A DNA stretch of 64,000 nt from Pinus tabuliformis (lineage: Eukaryota; Streptophyta; Pinopsida; Pinales; Pinaceae), in contig CM062811.1 of assembly GCA_031772625.1 (NCBI GenBank), positions 651,188,871 through 651,252,870 of the forward strand, written 5' to 3'. The translations under genes and the position numbers were made by a program. Shown here in pieces: positions 23,951 to 34,996 of this stretch. The first letter of the stretch is position 1. The number at the start of each line of letters is the position of its first letter. The notes under the pieces are model-generated. The model saw nothing but the letters and a program-made list of their open reading frames with translations. It did no database searches and was not told the origin of the DNA.

Positions 23951-26400
23951 TTGATCTCCTGCATACAAGGCTAAACCACAATTTTCATATTCTATGGTTT
24001 TCTTTTTCCATACCTTAGATGTTGTTTCCTTTTGTTCATTCTGAAGAGTTGGTCTCATTTTGCTTCTACATTCATTCTCTCCATGCCGAAATTTAATGCA
24101 AAAGGAACATTATGTTTGATCTTGGAGAGGTGAGAAAGTATTGTAAGAGTATTTCTTTAATCCAATCTCATTCTTTTGTTTTCTTGCTTCTCTAGTCATG
24201 ATAATTTTATAAGCGACACATTGAGCAGTCTTATGACCAAAATTATGACAAGTGAAGCATTGGCCATTGAAGTAGAAGTTCATGGGAGTATAGTACCTTT
24301 TTGTGTAGTTTCCCTTTTGATTGTGGTAAGGATGTTTTACCTGAGAGACATTTGATCCATCATTCCTTTGCTGAGAGTTGTAATTTTGTTGACTTCTTCC
24401 CTTTACTGCATTGAGATAGCTTCCTGTACATGTTTAAGAAGATTTTACAATCTTTGACGATTCTCCATTGTATTCAGGGCTTTTTTTAATTAGCGAAGAG
24501 TGTTGTACTTTGATGATTTCTTCTAGGGTATTAGATCCTTTAGCAAATATAAGGTTTATACCTTTTGTTTTCTCAAGTTAATTTCTTAGACTTACTATTT
24601 ATAGTTCTAACTTTTCATTATGCCGCTCCTTTTCTAGAATTTGTTTCTTCAGTGCCTCTTTTGCTAATTTAGCTTCTGTTGGAATAATTTTAAATGAGTT
24701 ATTTCTTCAATGAGATTATCCTTTTCTTCTAGGGCATCCATATAAACATCATCAAACTCATCAATACATTTATCTTTAAATGCTATAAGTAATTGATATT
24801 CTTGATCAGACTCACCTTCTTCGCCATTTGAAAGACCATCACTATCTTCGTGTGTGTAGAAATTTTTCTTGTTTTCAAACCTTCCTCTAATATTTACTTT
24901 TGTAGATTTCTTCCCTTTTTCATGGTTTTATTTATAAGCGCATTTAGTAGCATAATGACCAACTTTTCCACAAGAAAAACATTTGAAAGGAATCTTACCT
25001 CTAAATCTCCCAGTTCCCATTTGGAGTTTCGTTACGAAGTTTGCCTCTTCTTCATCTCATACGTAACTTGATTCCTTAAGCTCCTCATTTTATTTTCTTT
25101 TAGAAGTAGCTTTGAATGTTGCTTCTCTAATATCTGAAGGGACCCCCTTTCATTAGGGGAGTTTTGAGGTCTAAAATGGGCCTCCCAAGGAAATTATAAA
25201 ATAATAGTGGAAATAATAAAATAAGATTTGATTACATAATCAAATTTTAGAGGGAAAAAAAGAAAAAACTATTTTTTCAACTTATCTCCCTATAGGTTTA
25301 CTCAGATTTCAAGTGGAAACACTCGTTGGATGCGGAATTTGATTCCTCATCCAATGAGTACCCATGTTGCATATTTTTTATGGACCCTACTACATGAAAA
25401 ATAAGAAATACATGGAAAACATGATTGCAATCACGTTTTTTCATGTATTTATCATTTTTCTTGTAGCAGGGTCCATCAAAAGTATGCAACATGGGTACTC
25501 CTTGGATGATGAATTAAATTTTGCATCCAATGAGTACTCCCGCTCGAAATTTGAGTAAAACCTTAGAGAGATAAGTTGAAAATATGAGTTGAAAAAGTAG
25601 TTTTATTATTTTATTATTTTTTAATCTTTTTACTTTTTAACTCCAAAAATGGTGAATCATCCCCCATGGTTGACATCATCATCTTGAATCCTATTGGTTC
25701 TTATAAAGTTTATTTTGGTTGTACATTTTTCTTAGGAGGCCCATTTTAGACCTCAAAATTCCCCTAATGTCTCATTTCATAAGCTATTAAGATCCCATGA
25801 AGTTGTTCAATAGTAAGGTTCTTCAAATCCTACATTTATTCAATGGAAAATACTTTCGAATCGAAATTTGGGGTTAGATATCTAAGGATTTTCTCAACAA
25901 TCATTGAATCATTTACTTCATCACCAAGATTTATCATTGAATTAATGATATCATCTACCCTAAGAAAGAAACTTGTAATACTTTCATCACTATGCATTCA
26001 GAGAGTTTCATATTGAATTCTAAATGTTTGAAGTTTGGCACTCTTTACCTTAGTGTCACCTTCATAACTTTGGATGATCTTGTCCCATATAGCCTTTGTT
26101 GTATTCAGCTACATAAGATTCACAAATTCTAATTCTGCTGAGCTTCCGAACTGAGTGTTGAAAACCTTTGCATTGGTCTCATATTTTTTCTTTTCACTTC
26201 ATCTATGGGAATGGAGGATGGATATTGATAGCCTCCTTTGACAATTTCCCAAACATCAACTCCAAGTGACTGTAGATAATCTCTTGTTCTGACTTTTCAG
26301 AAAACCAAGTTGGTCCCATTAAAAAATGGTGGCCTGATAGATGTTACTCCCTCTTGATTTCTCATCTTGATGAATCTTCCTTCAAATGATCAAACTTCTT
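23935..26400 (-). pseudogene. copia-2 gag with three zinc knuckles, interrupted by MITE-2
   Basis: The N-terminal part (26390 to about 25790) reads SIRPPFFNGTN, then a DYLQSLG-VDVWEIV stretch, typical of the DUF4219/UBN2-type gag of plant copia elements. After the MITE the frame resumes near 25140 (SDIREATFKATSK). Three CCHC knuckles (C-x2-C-x4-H-x4-C) are readable: CFSCGKVGHYATKC (about 24985-24943), CFTCHNFGHKTAQC (about 24259-24217) and CSFCIKFRHGENEC (24109-24068). A charged Glu/Asp-rich linker lies between the first and second. Several stops break the frame. Knuckles of this type package element RNA; three in one gag is more than the usual one. Confidence 0.75.
25151..25769 (+). mobile_element. 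Foldback MITE copy 2
   Basis: A 619-bp element with 35-bp terminal inverted repeats that differ at one base: CATTAGGGGAGTTTTGAGGT at the left, ACCTCAAAATTCCCCTAATG-type at the right, each continuing into CTAAAATGGGCCTCC or its complement. Almost the whole element folds back on itself around ATGATTGCAATCACG near 25430. Each arm has its own smaller hairpin (ACTCGTTGGATG...CATCCAATGAGT). It is inserted in the copia-2 gag frame. No coding capacity and no clear target duplication. Confidence 0.88.
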
Positions 26401-26433
26401 CTAAAGGACCTGATCTAATACCAATTGTTAGGA

Positions 26434-26438
26434 AAAAT
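26434..26438 (+). repeat. Target duplication AAAAT, left of gypsy
   Basis: Matches 34030-34034 and marks the gypsy insertion point within the copia-2 LTR. Confidence 0.8.
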
Positions 26439-27890
26439 TGATTTGATAATCACCCTATGAGTGACCTCAGTTAAGAATTATAAATGGGAGGTATTACAGA
26501 CTCATGTGCTAGTGTGTGTCTAAGTTATTTGAGTAACGGATTGATCAGATTGCAAATACATAGACACTTGAAAATGGAAGACAACATAGAAATACAGTAA
26601 GCAAGCATAAGAACACAATAAATTAATAAGGAGTTCACCTTATCCTCTAGGGCTACATCTCTGATCCAGCTTTCAGTGGTGGCCTTCTTTTATTGTGTCT
26701 TAAAGCAGAGAATTACAAAGAAGGAGCTCAATATGAGTCCCCTGTCATAGGATAGCTTGGCAGGGTGGTTCTTGGTTTTCCCAAGCCACTAGAGTACACA
26801 GACTCTTGGCCTTACCAGCTTTCTGACCTCTCGGGTCTATAATGGAAGGAGCCCAATGTGGTGCTTGGTCTTGACAGATCCCCTTCAGGGATGGCTCGAA
26901 TTCCTCAAGCCCTCTGGTGCTCGATGCTGCCTTTGGTCAGCTCGGCCCTCTATCTTCTCACTGCTTTTTGCTTTCTCTGTCTGCTTTCTCTGTTCTTCCA
27001 TGTGTGTGGGTGGTTTCCTTTTGCTGGTCTGTGCATGGCTTTAAAGCCACTCGAGCTCATGGTTGTTCGATTCCTCTTCCAACTCTGTTGGATCACCTGC
27101 TACAGCTTCGCTTGGAGTTCCCTGTCTTGGCGTCATCATCAGACTCATAGGGAGTAGCCACTTGTCCTCCTGCGAATTGCGCCAGCTTGCTTCGTCAGTT
27201 CGTTTCTTCAGTTACGTTATGGAATGAGTCATCTGCCACCTTGGTGGTCAATTCGGACCTCAAGTTCTTCTAAATCATGACTTAATCCCTCATTAAATTC
27301 GATCTTATCCATCGGGCGCGATTTCAGCTGTTAGATCTGGAGCCCCCCCAAAACCGACGCCATTCGCTCGTTTTGCACAGTTTACTTGCTCGACTGTTAG
27401 CGCATGATGAGCGGCGGTTTTCTTTCTCCTCCGCTTGCCACGCGTTGGGCGCTGAGTGGAATCGCTCCGTTTTTGCCAAAACTGCTTACCACCCGAGGGT
27501 GCCCCCGATCAATACCGTCGGTTTTGGAGTGGGTCCTGCCTTTGCCTTTAGCCTTTTTCCCCATGGTTTTCCCAGCTCTCATGCGACCAAGCGCTCAGGG
27601 CTTCTCCATTTCAATGGTTTTCGCCCAGCGATGCGCGATTAGCGAATCGCGCATCAAAAACTCCCTCTGTTTCCCGATCCGAGCCTCCCAGGGGCTAATT
27701 TTGCCTCCTGCGCAGTCTCCATGGGCCTCGGTCAGCACGCTTTGACTGAGGTCCTCATCGTTCCACGCTGGCTGCAACTGCCACTGGTTTAGAGGTGTTT
27801 TTTATCGTTGTTCTGAATTATTTGAAGTCTGTCCCGACCTGGTACAGGCATGGCTCTATTGATCATTATTTATGGATCCAATTTGGATCA
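26439..27890 (-). repeat. Gypsy 3' LTR
   Basis: 1452 bp. On the minus strand it starts TGATCCAAATTGG and ends GATTATCAAATCA. Open frames in it (for example 26856-27157) recur in the other LTR and are not genes. Confidence 0.9.
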
Positions 27891-27938
27891 CGGCCTTCCC
27901 ACTGAAAAGATTTTGGACCACCAAAAGTTGGTTTTCTT

Positions 27939-28586
27939 TCAAGCATCGACTAAGTGAGGGTACTGCTGTCTCACTTGCCCAATCTCAATCCACTTTGCAT
28001 TGCTTGGCTTTGAACCTTTGAGTCCAATTCTGAGGTACTCAACATTTCCTCTGTGCATTGTCCTCACCTTCCTGTCCAAGACTGTGTCTTCCTGCAATTC
28101 ATTCAGATATTCAGGTAGCAGGTCATCAATAGAAGGCAATTGACCTTGCTCTTCAGGATCCTCAATCATTGAAGGTTCAAACAATCTCAAGCAATCTGCA
28201 TTTACGACTGAGTAGATGTGCATGTAAGCTGGTAGATCAAGGTGAAAAGCATTTTCACCAATCTTCTCAAGTATCCTAAAAGGTCCATACCTGATAGGCT
28301 TTAGCTTTTTACCTTCCCCTTGCATCCTTTCATTGCTGATATACAACTAGACCTGGTCACCAACTTGGAAACTATGCTCCATCCGATGCTTGTCATGCCT
28401 TACCTTGTATTTGGCTTGGCTTCTTTCCCGCTGTTTCTGTACTGCCTGGTGGATCTCTTGGATCTGTTCAATGAACCTAGTTGCCTTGTCCACATCATTG
28501 TGTCCATCAACGGTGGTATCTTTACCAAAGACAAAATCCAAAGGAGACCTTGGTGTGAAACCAAAATAGGTTTCAAAAGGAGATCT
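27939..28586 (-). pseudogene. Gypsy integrase C-terminus and chromodomain-like tail
   Basis: Continues the integrase frame beyond two in-frame stops (28587 and 28347). The first part (28541-28350) is charged, with KYKVRHDKHR, the usual link after the integrase core. The last part (28346-27939) contains YGPFRILEKIGENAFHLDLP, the GPF/Y module. It ends in a segment with VLDRKV, EYLRIGLKG and AKWIE, the spacing of a chromodomain, followed by QQYPHL. Chromodomains of such elements bind histone marks and direct integration into heterochromatin. The aromatic cage appears partly eroded. Confidence 0.75.
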
Positions 28587-29264
28587 CTATGTAGAAGAAT
28601 GTTTTGCTCTGTTGTAAGCATGCTGCACATAACACAAGTGTTCATCCCAAAGCTTAGGATGTTTGCTGCAATATCCTCTGAGTAGCTGGATCACTGTCCT
28701 GTTAACTACTTCTGTCTGGCCATCGGTTTGTGGATGAAAAGCTGTGCTTTTCTTCAATTGGGTATCCATCAGCTCCCACAGACTTGACCAAAACTTCCCC
28801 ACAAATCGGGTGTCTCGATCAGATACAATAGAAGTGGGTAACCCAAAATGAACCCATACATGTTCAAAGAATAGTTTTGCAGTTTGTTCAACTGTAATCT
28901 GCTTATTACAAGGTATCAAAATGCACATTTTGTTGAACCTATTCACAACCACATACAGATAACCATGACCTTTTCTAGACTTAGGCAATCCCCCAACAAA
29001 ATCCATGGAAACACTTTCCCAAGGGTGAGAAGGGACTCGTAATGGAGTGTACAGTCCTAGTTTTCTATTGTTGGGCTTGCTTTTGGCACACATAGTACAC
29101 CCTCTCACATATCTAGAAATTGTCTCATTCATTCTTGGCCAATAACAAAATCTTTGCAGTTGTGCAATTGTTTTACTTACCCCATAGTGACCTGATATCA
29201 AAGAAGTGTGTGCCTCTCTAATTATCTTTACTCTCTCTGTTGTGGAATGCAGAGTTTCCCACAA
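28587..29264 (-). CDS. Gypsy integrase core fragment (225 codons)
   Basis: Open minus-strand frame. The zinc-binding HHCC domain is complete: His in EAHTS, His in SGHYG, and the two Cys in CTMCAKSK. The DDE core keeps Asp in SMDFVGGLP, Asp in VSDRDTRF and Glu in [10 protein letters not shown] with normal spacing. It overlaps the end of the RT/RNase H frame by 37 bp in a different frame, so one frameshift near 29250 separates them; in an active element they would be one polyprotein. The family joins element cDNA to host DNA in the nucleus. It ends at a premature TAG before the GPF/Y part. All catalytic residues survive, but no functional protein is expected without the rest. Confidence 0.85.
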   Translation of the reverse strand: MWETLHSTTERVKIIREAHTSLISGHYGVSKTIAQLQRFCYWPRMNETISRYVRGCTMCAKSKPNNRKLGLYTPLRVPSHPWESVSMDFVGGLPKSRKGHGYLYVVVNRFNKMCILIPCNKQITVEQTAKLFFEHVWVHFGLPTSIVSDRDTRFVGKFWSSLWELMDTQLKKSTAFHPQTDGQTEVVNRTVIQLLRGYCSKHPKLWDEHLCYVQHAYNRAKHSST

Positions 29265-30667
29265 TGATATAAGAGTCGGTCCTTCACATGATAATCCAAT
29301 TCTTCTACCCTTTTGCCTTGACTCAAAGTTGCATATACATCTTTAAAGTCTATATCTTGAGCATATTGTTCAATGTAGCTTTCATGTAGTACAGAATTAT
29401 GCTTAAGTATAGTAGATGCATTTATAATGGGTCTAGATAACATGTTTGCAACTTTGTTATGTATGCCCTTTTTATATCTGATGACTAAATGAAACTGTTG
29501 TAGAAAACCCATCCACTTGTAATGTCTTGATTGCTGCAACTTAGTTTGGGAGTGTAGATATTGAAGTGGTTGATGATTAGTATGTATTACTGTCTCTTTT
29601 CCCACTAGGTAATGTTTCCACTTTTTCACACTCTGAACTAATGCATACAATTCTTTATCATATGTAGGATAGTTAACTACTGCAGAATTAAAAGTCTCAA
29701 AATGATAACATATGGGTTTACCGTGCTGTGTCAACACTGCTCCCATGGCATAGTCACTGGCATCTGTTTGGATCTCAAATGGTCTTTGTAGATCAGGCAG
29801 TGCTAGTACAAGTGTTGTACTAATCTTTTCCTTCAAGGTGTCGAAGGCTTTCTGATGTTTGCCTCCCCACTGAAACACCTTGTTCAATCCTATTAAAGCA
29901 TGTAAGGGAGCTGCAATTGAGGAAAAGTTAGAGATTAACTTCCTCCAATATTGTGCTGCTCCTAAGAAGCTTCTCACTTCTGTAGCAGACTTGGGTTTAG
30001 GCCAGTTTACAATGACTACCACTTTAGAGGGATCTATTTTCAATTCACCAACCCCTACTATATGACCCAAATAATTTAGAGAGGTTTTGCCAAATTCACA
30101 TTTGGAGAGTTTAACATAAATTTTTTCTCTTTTCAAAACATCTAATGTCTGCTTAACATGCTTTAAGTATTCCTCCCACGTTTTGCTAAAAATTAGAATG
30201 TCATCCAGATATACAATAAAAAAATCATCAAGAAAAGGTCTGAGTACATCATTCATTAATCTCATGAAAGTAGCAGGGGCATTGGTCAAGCCAAAAGGCA
30301 TAACCAGCCACTCATACAATCCCTGCTTTGTTTTGAAAGCAGTCTTCCATGCATCTTGCTCTGCAACTCTGACCTGATGGTATCCACTGTGCAAATCCAG
30401 CTTGGTGAAATAAACAGCTTCCTTTAATTGATCTAAAAGATCATCTATGCGAGGAAGGGGATAACAATTTTTTATTGTTATCTTATTCAGTGCTCGGTAG
30501 TCAATGCAAATTCTCCACGAGCCATCTTTCTTTCTCACCAAAACGATTGGTGACCCACATGGTGATGTGCTAGGCCTGATGAACCCCTTCTCGAGCAACT
30601 CCTGCACCTGCTTCTTGATTTCAGCATTCTCTAAAGCAGACAACCTGTACATTCCAATGTTAGGCAA
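29228..30667 (-). CDS. Gypsy reverse transcriptase and RNase H (479 codons)
   Basis: The longest convincing pol frame. It begins in the linker [20 protein letters not shown], then reverse transcriptase: [42 protein letters not shown] and the active site YLDD in [12 protein letters not shown] at about residue 155. RNase H follows with TDAS, the Glu in YDKELYAL, and a motif that is normally TDH but here reads TNH ([11 protein letters not shown]). This replaces a catalytic Asp with Asn, so RNase H is probably dead even though the frame is open. A TAG at about 30680 separates it from the protease in the same frame. The family copies genomic RNA into cDNA in cytoplasmic particles. Confidence 0.92.
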   Translation of the reverse strand: MPNIGMYRLSALENAEIKKQVQELLEKGFIRPSTSPCGSPIVLVRKKDGSWRICIDYRALNKITIKNCYPLPRIDDLLDQLKEAVYFTKLDLHSGYHQVRVAEQDAWKTAFKTKQGLYEWLVMPFGLTNAPATFMRLMNDVLRPFLDDFFIVYLDDILIFSKTWEEYLKHVKQTLDVLKREKIYVKLSKCEFGKTSLNYLGHIVGVGELKIDPSKVVVIVNWPKPKSATEVRSFLGAAQYWRKLISNFSSIAAPLHALIGLNKVFQWGGKHQKAFDTLKEKISTTLVLALPDLQRPFEIQTDASDYAMGAVLTQHGKPICYHFETFNSAVVNYPTYDKELYALVQSVKKWKHYLVGKETVIHTNHQPLQYLHSQTKLQQSRHYKWMGFLQQFHLVIRYKKGIHNKVANMLSRPIINASTILKHNSVLHESYIEQYAQDIDFKDVYATLSQGKRVEELDYHVKDRLLYHCGKLCIPQQRE

Positions 30668-30679
30668 TGGAACATCTTG

Positions 30680-31210
30680 CTACAAAATAATATCATGTAT
30701 TATTTCCTTTTTGGGTGGCAGACCTTTAGGTTCTTGAAACAGAACATCATACTCTGAAACAATCTTTTCTATATCAGCTTGCTGCTTAGCATTACAGCCC
30801 TCAAATACATTAGTTTTATCAGGTTTCTTTTCCTTTACAACCATTAGTAAGAATTGTTTGCATGAATTTATCATTCTTTTCATTTGCCCTGAGTTTATGA
30901 GAGTATAATTATTCTTGAGCTTATGAGCTCTTACAAAGTATTCGATTCCATCTTTAACAAGCAGATACTTGTTCTCAACCCTATAGAAAATAGCCTTTCT
31001 ATCATACAAGTAAGGACTCCCTAAAACAATTCCACATATATCCAAAGGAATTATGTCTAACTCAACCTCATCTACAAATTCTAACCCAAAAGAAAACTTG
31101 AGTTTGCACTATCTAGTCACTTGTAGTTGTGCTTTATCATTCAACCATCCTAATGGGTATGGTTTCTTGTGAGGTGTAGTTGCTAATCCCAATTTCTTTA
31201 CAATTTCTTC
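30680..31210 (-). pseudogene. Gypsy protease region
   Basis: Same frame as the reverse transcriptase. Around 31250-31200 the reading TLFDSGSQVNLISEEIVKKL shows the retropepsin D-S-G motif and the following hydrophobic-Ile segment. PLDICGIVLGSPYLYDR (about 31060-31010) is the second conserved protease block (usually GMDWL or GxPxL-like). Stops at about 31100 and 30680 break it. Gag lies upstream in another frame, so either a mutation or normal frameshifting separates gag from pol. Confidence 0.75.
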
Positions 31211-31221
31211 AGAAATCAAAT

Positions 31222-32403
31222 TTACTTGTGAGCCACTATCAAACAAAGTATCAATCTTTTGATGTTTGGAAACAACTCGAATATGGAAAAGCTCATGTCT
31301 TTTCTCTCATGTTTCTCATCAATAATAGATTGAGCAGAATTACTAGTAGATGCTTTAGAACTCTTACCTTTTATACTTGTGGCTGCAATGATTGTTTCAT
31401 CTCCCGAGTCTGACCCCAAATCTTTCTGAATAGCTGCAGCAGTCTTCTTCTTCTTTCCCTCAAACTTCTTAGGTCTCATCTTTGGATGCAGAATCCAACA
31501 GTGCTCATCATCATGTCCATCCTTTTTACAATGAGTGCATGAAGCTTTGCTTTTCTGTGCAGTGTTAGCCTTCCTTGCTTTCCACTTCTGCATTCTTTTC
31601 TCCTTGCTCTTGCTTGCAGTGGGTTGGGATGGTCCCCCAAATTCTGGATTTCCATTCTTTCCTCTAGCCTCTAGATAAGTAGCTTATATAGATACCTCAT
31701 CTATACTAGTGGGATTAAACATAAGGATGGTGTGCCTCATGTAGCTGTGTAGACCACCAATGTACTTCAAAAGAGTCTCTGGTGAGTCTAATGAGATCCC
31801 TAGAATCAATGCTCTCTTTCTAAATTCTTGAGTGTACCCTTGCACACTTTGCCCTTTCAATTACCAAAGAGTTTGCCAACTCATCATGGCTTGTTGCATG
31901 TAGGCCAATGGATAGAATTGCTTCTTGATGGAAGAAACAAATTCACTCCAGACAGAGATAGTCTCACCATGTCTTTTCATGTCAGCTTGGGTTCTGCCTT
32001 CCTACCAAACCAAGTCAGTTCGTCCTAGGCGTAGGCTTGCCAGCTGAATTTTGCTCTTGTCTGAGTCGATGTTCTGCACTCTGCAATACACATCAATTTG
32101 TCTAATCCAATTGTCCAACTTTTCAGCATTTAGCTCTCCATCATATATAGGAAAATCGAATTTAACATCTAGCTTGATCAAAGATGCTTTCTTATTATGC
32201 ACAGGGCTATTAGGAGGTGTGAGAAAGTTTTCCTCTTTCCCTTTTCCTTTTGAGTGGTCATGGGAATGAGATTCATCTTCTTCTTTATCTTGTTTAGAGC
32301 TTGATGAATATTCATCTTTATGCTTTCTAAAGTCCCTATACATTTCTTCTACCATAGACTTTATAGCTAGGAAACTCTCTATGAATTGAGGGTCTGGCCC
32401 CAT
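31222..32403 (-). pseudogene. Gypsy gag, degraded
   Basis: The start is ATG at 32403. An acidic, Ser-rich N-terminal linker (residues 25-70) leads to the retrotransposon-gag core with FDFPIYDGELNAEKLDNWIR, the hallmark of chromovirus gag. Stops follow at about 32003, 31861 and 31686, all in the same frame. The last part, open from 31593, has one CCHC-like knuckle (CTHCKKDGHDDEHCW) and a Lys-rich tail. The family role is forming the particle and binding element RNA. This copy cannot make full-length gag. Confidence 0.85.
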
Positions 32404-32547
32404 AGAACCTTCCTCTCACATGGTCTTCCGAGGATAGACTCTCCCAATCTCAGGATTAGTTTCGACCAACTCTCCTTCTCCTAATTTGAGCTTTGATCTA
32501 GTGAGCATTGAATAGCTAAACCAACACAAGCTTGTCTAACCTTACAG

Positions 32548-32565
32548 CCTAGAGCTATGATACCA
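32548..32565 (-). other. Gypsy primer-binding site (tRNA-iMet type)
   Basis: The minus strand reads TGGTATCATAGCTCTAGG two bases after the LTR end (LTR ends ...GATCA, then AG). It matches the complement of the initiator-Met tRNA 3' end (TGGTATCAGAGC) except at one position in the first 12. Confidence 0.8.
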
Positions 32566-32567
32566 CT

Positions 32568-34029
32568 TGATCTGATAATCACCCTATGAGTGACCTCAAT
32601 TAAGAATTATAAATGGGAGGTATTACAGACTCATGTGCTGGTGTGTGTCTAAGTTATTTAAGCAACGGACCGATCAGATTGCAAATACATAGACACTTGA
32701 ACATGGAAGACAACAGAGAAATACAGTAAGCAAGCATAAGAACACAAGAAATTAATAAGGAGTTCACCCTATCCTCCAGGGCTACATCTCCGGTCTAGCT
32801 TTCAGTGGTGGCCTTCTTTTATTGTGTCTTAACGCAAAGAATTACAAAGAATGAGCTCAATATGAGTCCCCTGTCACAGGATAGCTTGGCAGGGTGGTTC
32901 TTGGTTTTCCCAAGCCACTAGAGTACACAGACTCTTGGCCTTACCAGCTTTCTGACCTCTCGGGTCTATAATGGAAGGAGCCCAATGTGGTGCTCGGTCC
33001 TGATAGATCCCCTTCAGGGATGGCTCGAATTCCTCAAGCCCTCTGGTGCTCGATGCTGCCTTTGGTCAGCTCGACCCTCTGTCTTCTCACTACTTTTTGC
33101 TTTCTCTGTCTGCTTTCTCTGTTCTTCCGTGTGTGTGGGTGGTTTCCTTTTGCTGGTCTATGCATGGCTTTAAAGCCACTCGAGCTCATGGCTGTTCGAT
33201 TCCTCTTCCAACTCCATCGGATCACCTGCTACAACTTCGCTTGGAGTTCCCTGTCTCGGCATCATCATCAGACTCACAGGGAGTGGCCACTTGTCCTCCT
33301 GCGAACTGCGCCAGCTTGCTTCATCAGTTTGTTTCTTCAGTTACGTTATGGAATGAGTCATCCGCCACCTTGGCGGTCAATTCGGACCTCAAGTTCTTCT
33401 AAATCGCAGCTTAATCCCTCGTTAAATCCGGTCTTATCCATCGAGCACGATCTCAGCCGTTAGATATGGAGCCCCCCCAGATCCGACGCCATTCGCTCGT
33501 TTCGCACAGTTGACTTTCTTGACCGTTAGCGCGTGATGAGCGGCGGTTTTCTTTCTCCTCTGCTTGCCACGCGTCGAGTGCTGAGTGGAAGCGCTCCGTT
33601 TTCGCCAAAACTGTTTACCGCCTGAGGGTGCCCCCGATCAATACCACCGGTTTTGGAGCGGGTCCTGCCTTTGCCTTTAGCCTTTTTCCCCATGGTTTTC
33701 TCGGCTCTCATGCGACTAAGCGCTCAGGGCTTCTCCATTTCGATGGTTTTCGCCCAGCGATGCACGATTAGCACTAAGCGCTAATCGCGCATCAAAAACT
33801 CCCTCCGTTTCCCGATTCGGGCCTCCCAGGGGCTAAGTTCGCCGTTTGTGCAGTGTATATAGGCCTCAGTCAATGCGCTTTGACCAAGGTCCTCGTCGTT
33901 CCACACTGGCTGCCAACTGCCACTAGTTTAGAGGTGTTTTTGATCGTTGTTCTGAATTCTTTGAAGTCTGTCCCGACCTGGTATAGCCATGGCTCTGTTG
34001 ATCATTCTTTATGGATCCAATTCGGATCA
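32568..34029 (-). repeat. Gypsy 5' LTR
   Basis: 1462 bp. On the minus strand it starts TGATCCGAATTGG and ends GATTATCAGATCA. Alignable to the 3' LTR throughout. Confidence 0.9.
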
Positions 34030-34034
34030 AAAAT
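34030..34034 (+). repeat. Target duplication AAAAT, right of gypsy
   Basis: Same 5 bp as 26434-26438. Confidence 0.8.
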
Positions 34035-34996
34035 ACTGAGATGGGTGAGGTTGAATCAATATTTTACACACTTCAATTTCAATTTCTTATTCCAATTTTT
34101 ATATGCAATTGTTGTAAAGGGAACTAGCGTATGTATGCAACGATTTCTATAGAAACCTACGTATATCTAGATAACTTTTTTTATCACCTATGCAAGATTA
34201 ATCAGTGCATTATTATTCCATTATTCATCAATTAAATAGTAATTATGAGCAGTTAAGAAGTAGATAGAACATTAACATACACAACCATATGAACACCAGG
34301 ATTTTTAGGTGGAAACCCAATGTGGGAAAAAACCACCAGTGCTATCATCTCTATCTTTTTCTTTATTAAAAGTAATCTTCTTACAATCTTGTACTGGTGT
34401 AGACTTTAACCAGTACGCAGGCTCCTACCTGCAGAATGCTACAACCTTCTCTCATTTTCTATCTCCTACTGGAAGGGAACTACAACTCCTTCTCTAAAGA
34501 CTGTTATCATCAACTCTTTCTGGATCACTTTTCAAAATGTTTCAAACTAGATCCACTCCAAACAATTATAAAATAAACTACTCAAATAATGAATCATAAA
34601 ATATACTAATGTAACCAATGCAACTAGATCAAACTAGATCATAAAAAATCATATCAATGCATATCCACTCATCAATATACCATGTCAAACATTGTTACCT
34701 GTCACAGAAGCCAATTGTTGCTGCTACAAACCCTGATCAAGCATGCATCAACTTATATACATTATTTTTCTTAATCATACCTGTGTATGTACACGCTTCT
34801 CTTGAAGAATACCCACATATAGATCTCAAAACACTGATACCTGAATCTGAATCACTGTCACATGGAATCAATCACTAAATCACATGCTGAACCCACCACA
34901 GATCATTGAACCAAATACAGATCATCACACAATAGCATCATCCGAAGTCAACATCCTTTACAACATGCACAATATTGAGAAAAACAATTCCCAACA
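34030..34996 (-). repeat. copia-2 5' LTR, distal part
   Basis: The minus strand begins TGTTGGGAATTGTTTTTC at 34996, a typical copia LTR start. It contains the conserved copia LTR block GGTTTTTTCCCACATTGGGT (about 34335-34316) followed by TTCCACCTAAAAAT. It stops at the gypsy insertion, and its last bases, TTTTTCCTAACA, lie at 26437-26426 directly before the copia-2 PBS. Total LTR length is about 980 bp. Confidence 0.75.

Larger units (their letters stand above)
21905..26423 (-). mobile_element. Ty1/copia element copia-2 (internal part), decayed
   Basis: On the minus strand, in order: PBS TGGTATTAGATCAGG (26423-26409); gag (26390 to about 25790, then 25150 to about 24060); protease (about 23940-23610); integrase (about 23570-22750); reverse transcriptase start (22416-22020); and a short RNase H relic (22015-21920). 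MITE-2 interrupts gag. Its 5' LTR is split: a few bases at 26426-26433 and the rest at 34030-34996, beyond the gypsy insertion. The 3' LTR is missing. It is a different family from copia-1 and copia-3. Confidence 0.85.
26439..34029 (-). mobile_element. Ty3/gypsy chromovirus, complete with both LTRs, inactive
   Basis: About 7.6 kb with LTRs of 1452 and 1462 bp and AAAAT target duplications. On the minus strand: LTR 34029-32568, PBS complementary to initiator-Met tRNA (TGGTATCATAGC, 32565-32548), gag (32403 to about 31220), protease (about 31200-30900), RT and RNase H (30667-29228), integrase (29264-28587) and a C-terminal chromodomain-like tail (to 27939). The 3' LTR follows, preceded by purine-rich GTGGGAAGG. 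Gag has stops and pol one frameshift, so it is defective but relatively young; the LTRs look about 93-95% alike by eye, with many C/T and G/A differences. Confidence 0.93.

Noticed and set aside
26856..27745. Frames of 60-113 codons, also seen at 32985-33463
   Set aside because: They lie in both gypsy LTRs, overlap in several frames and have no domain.
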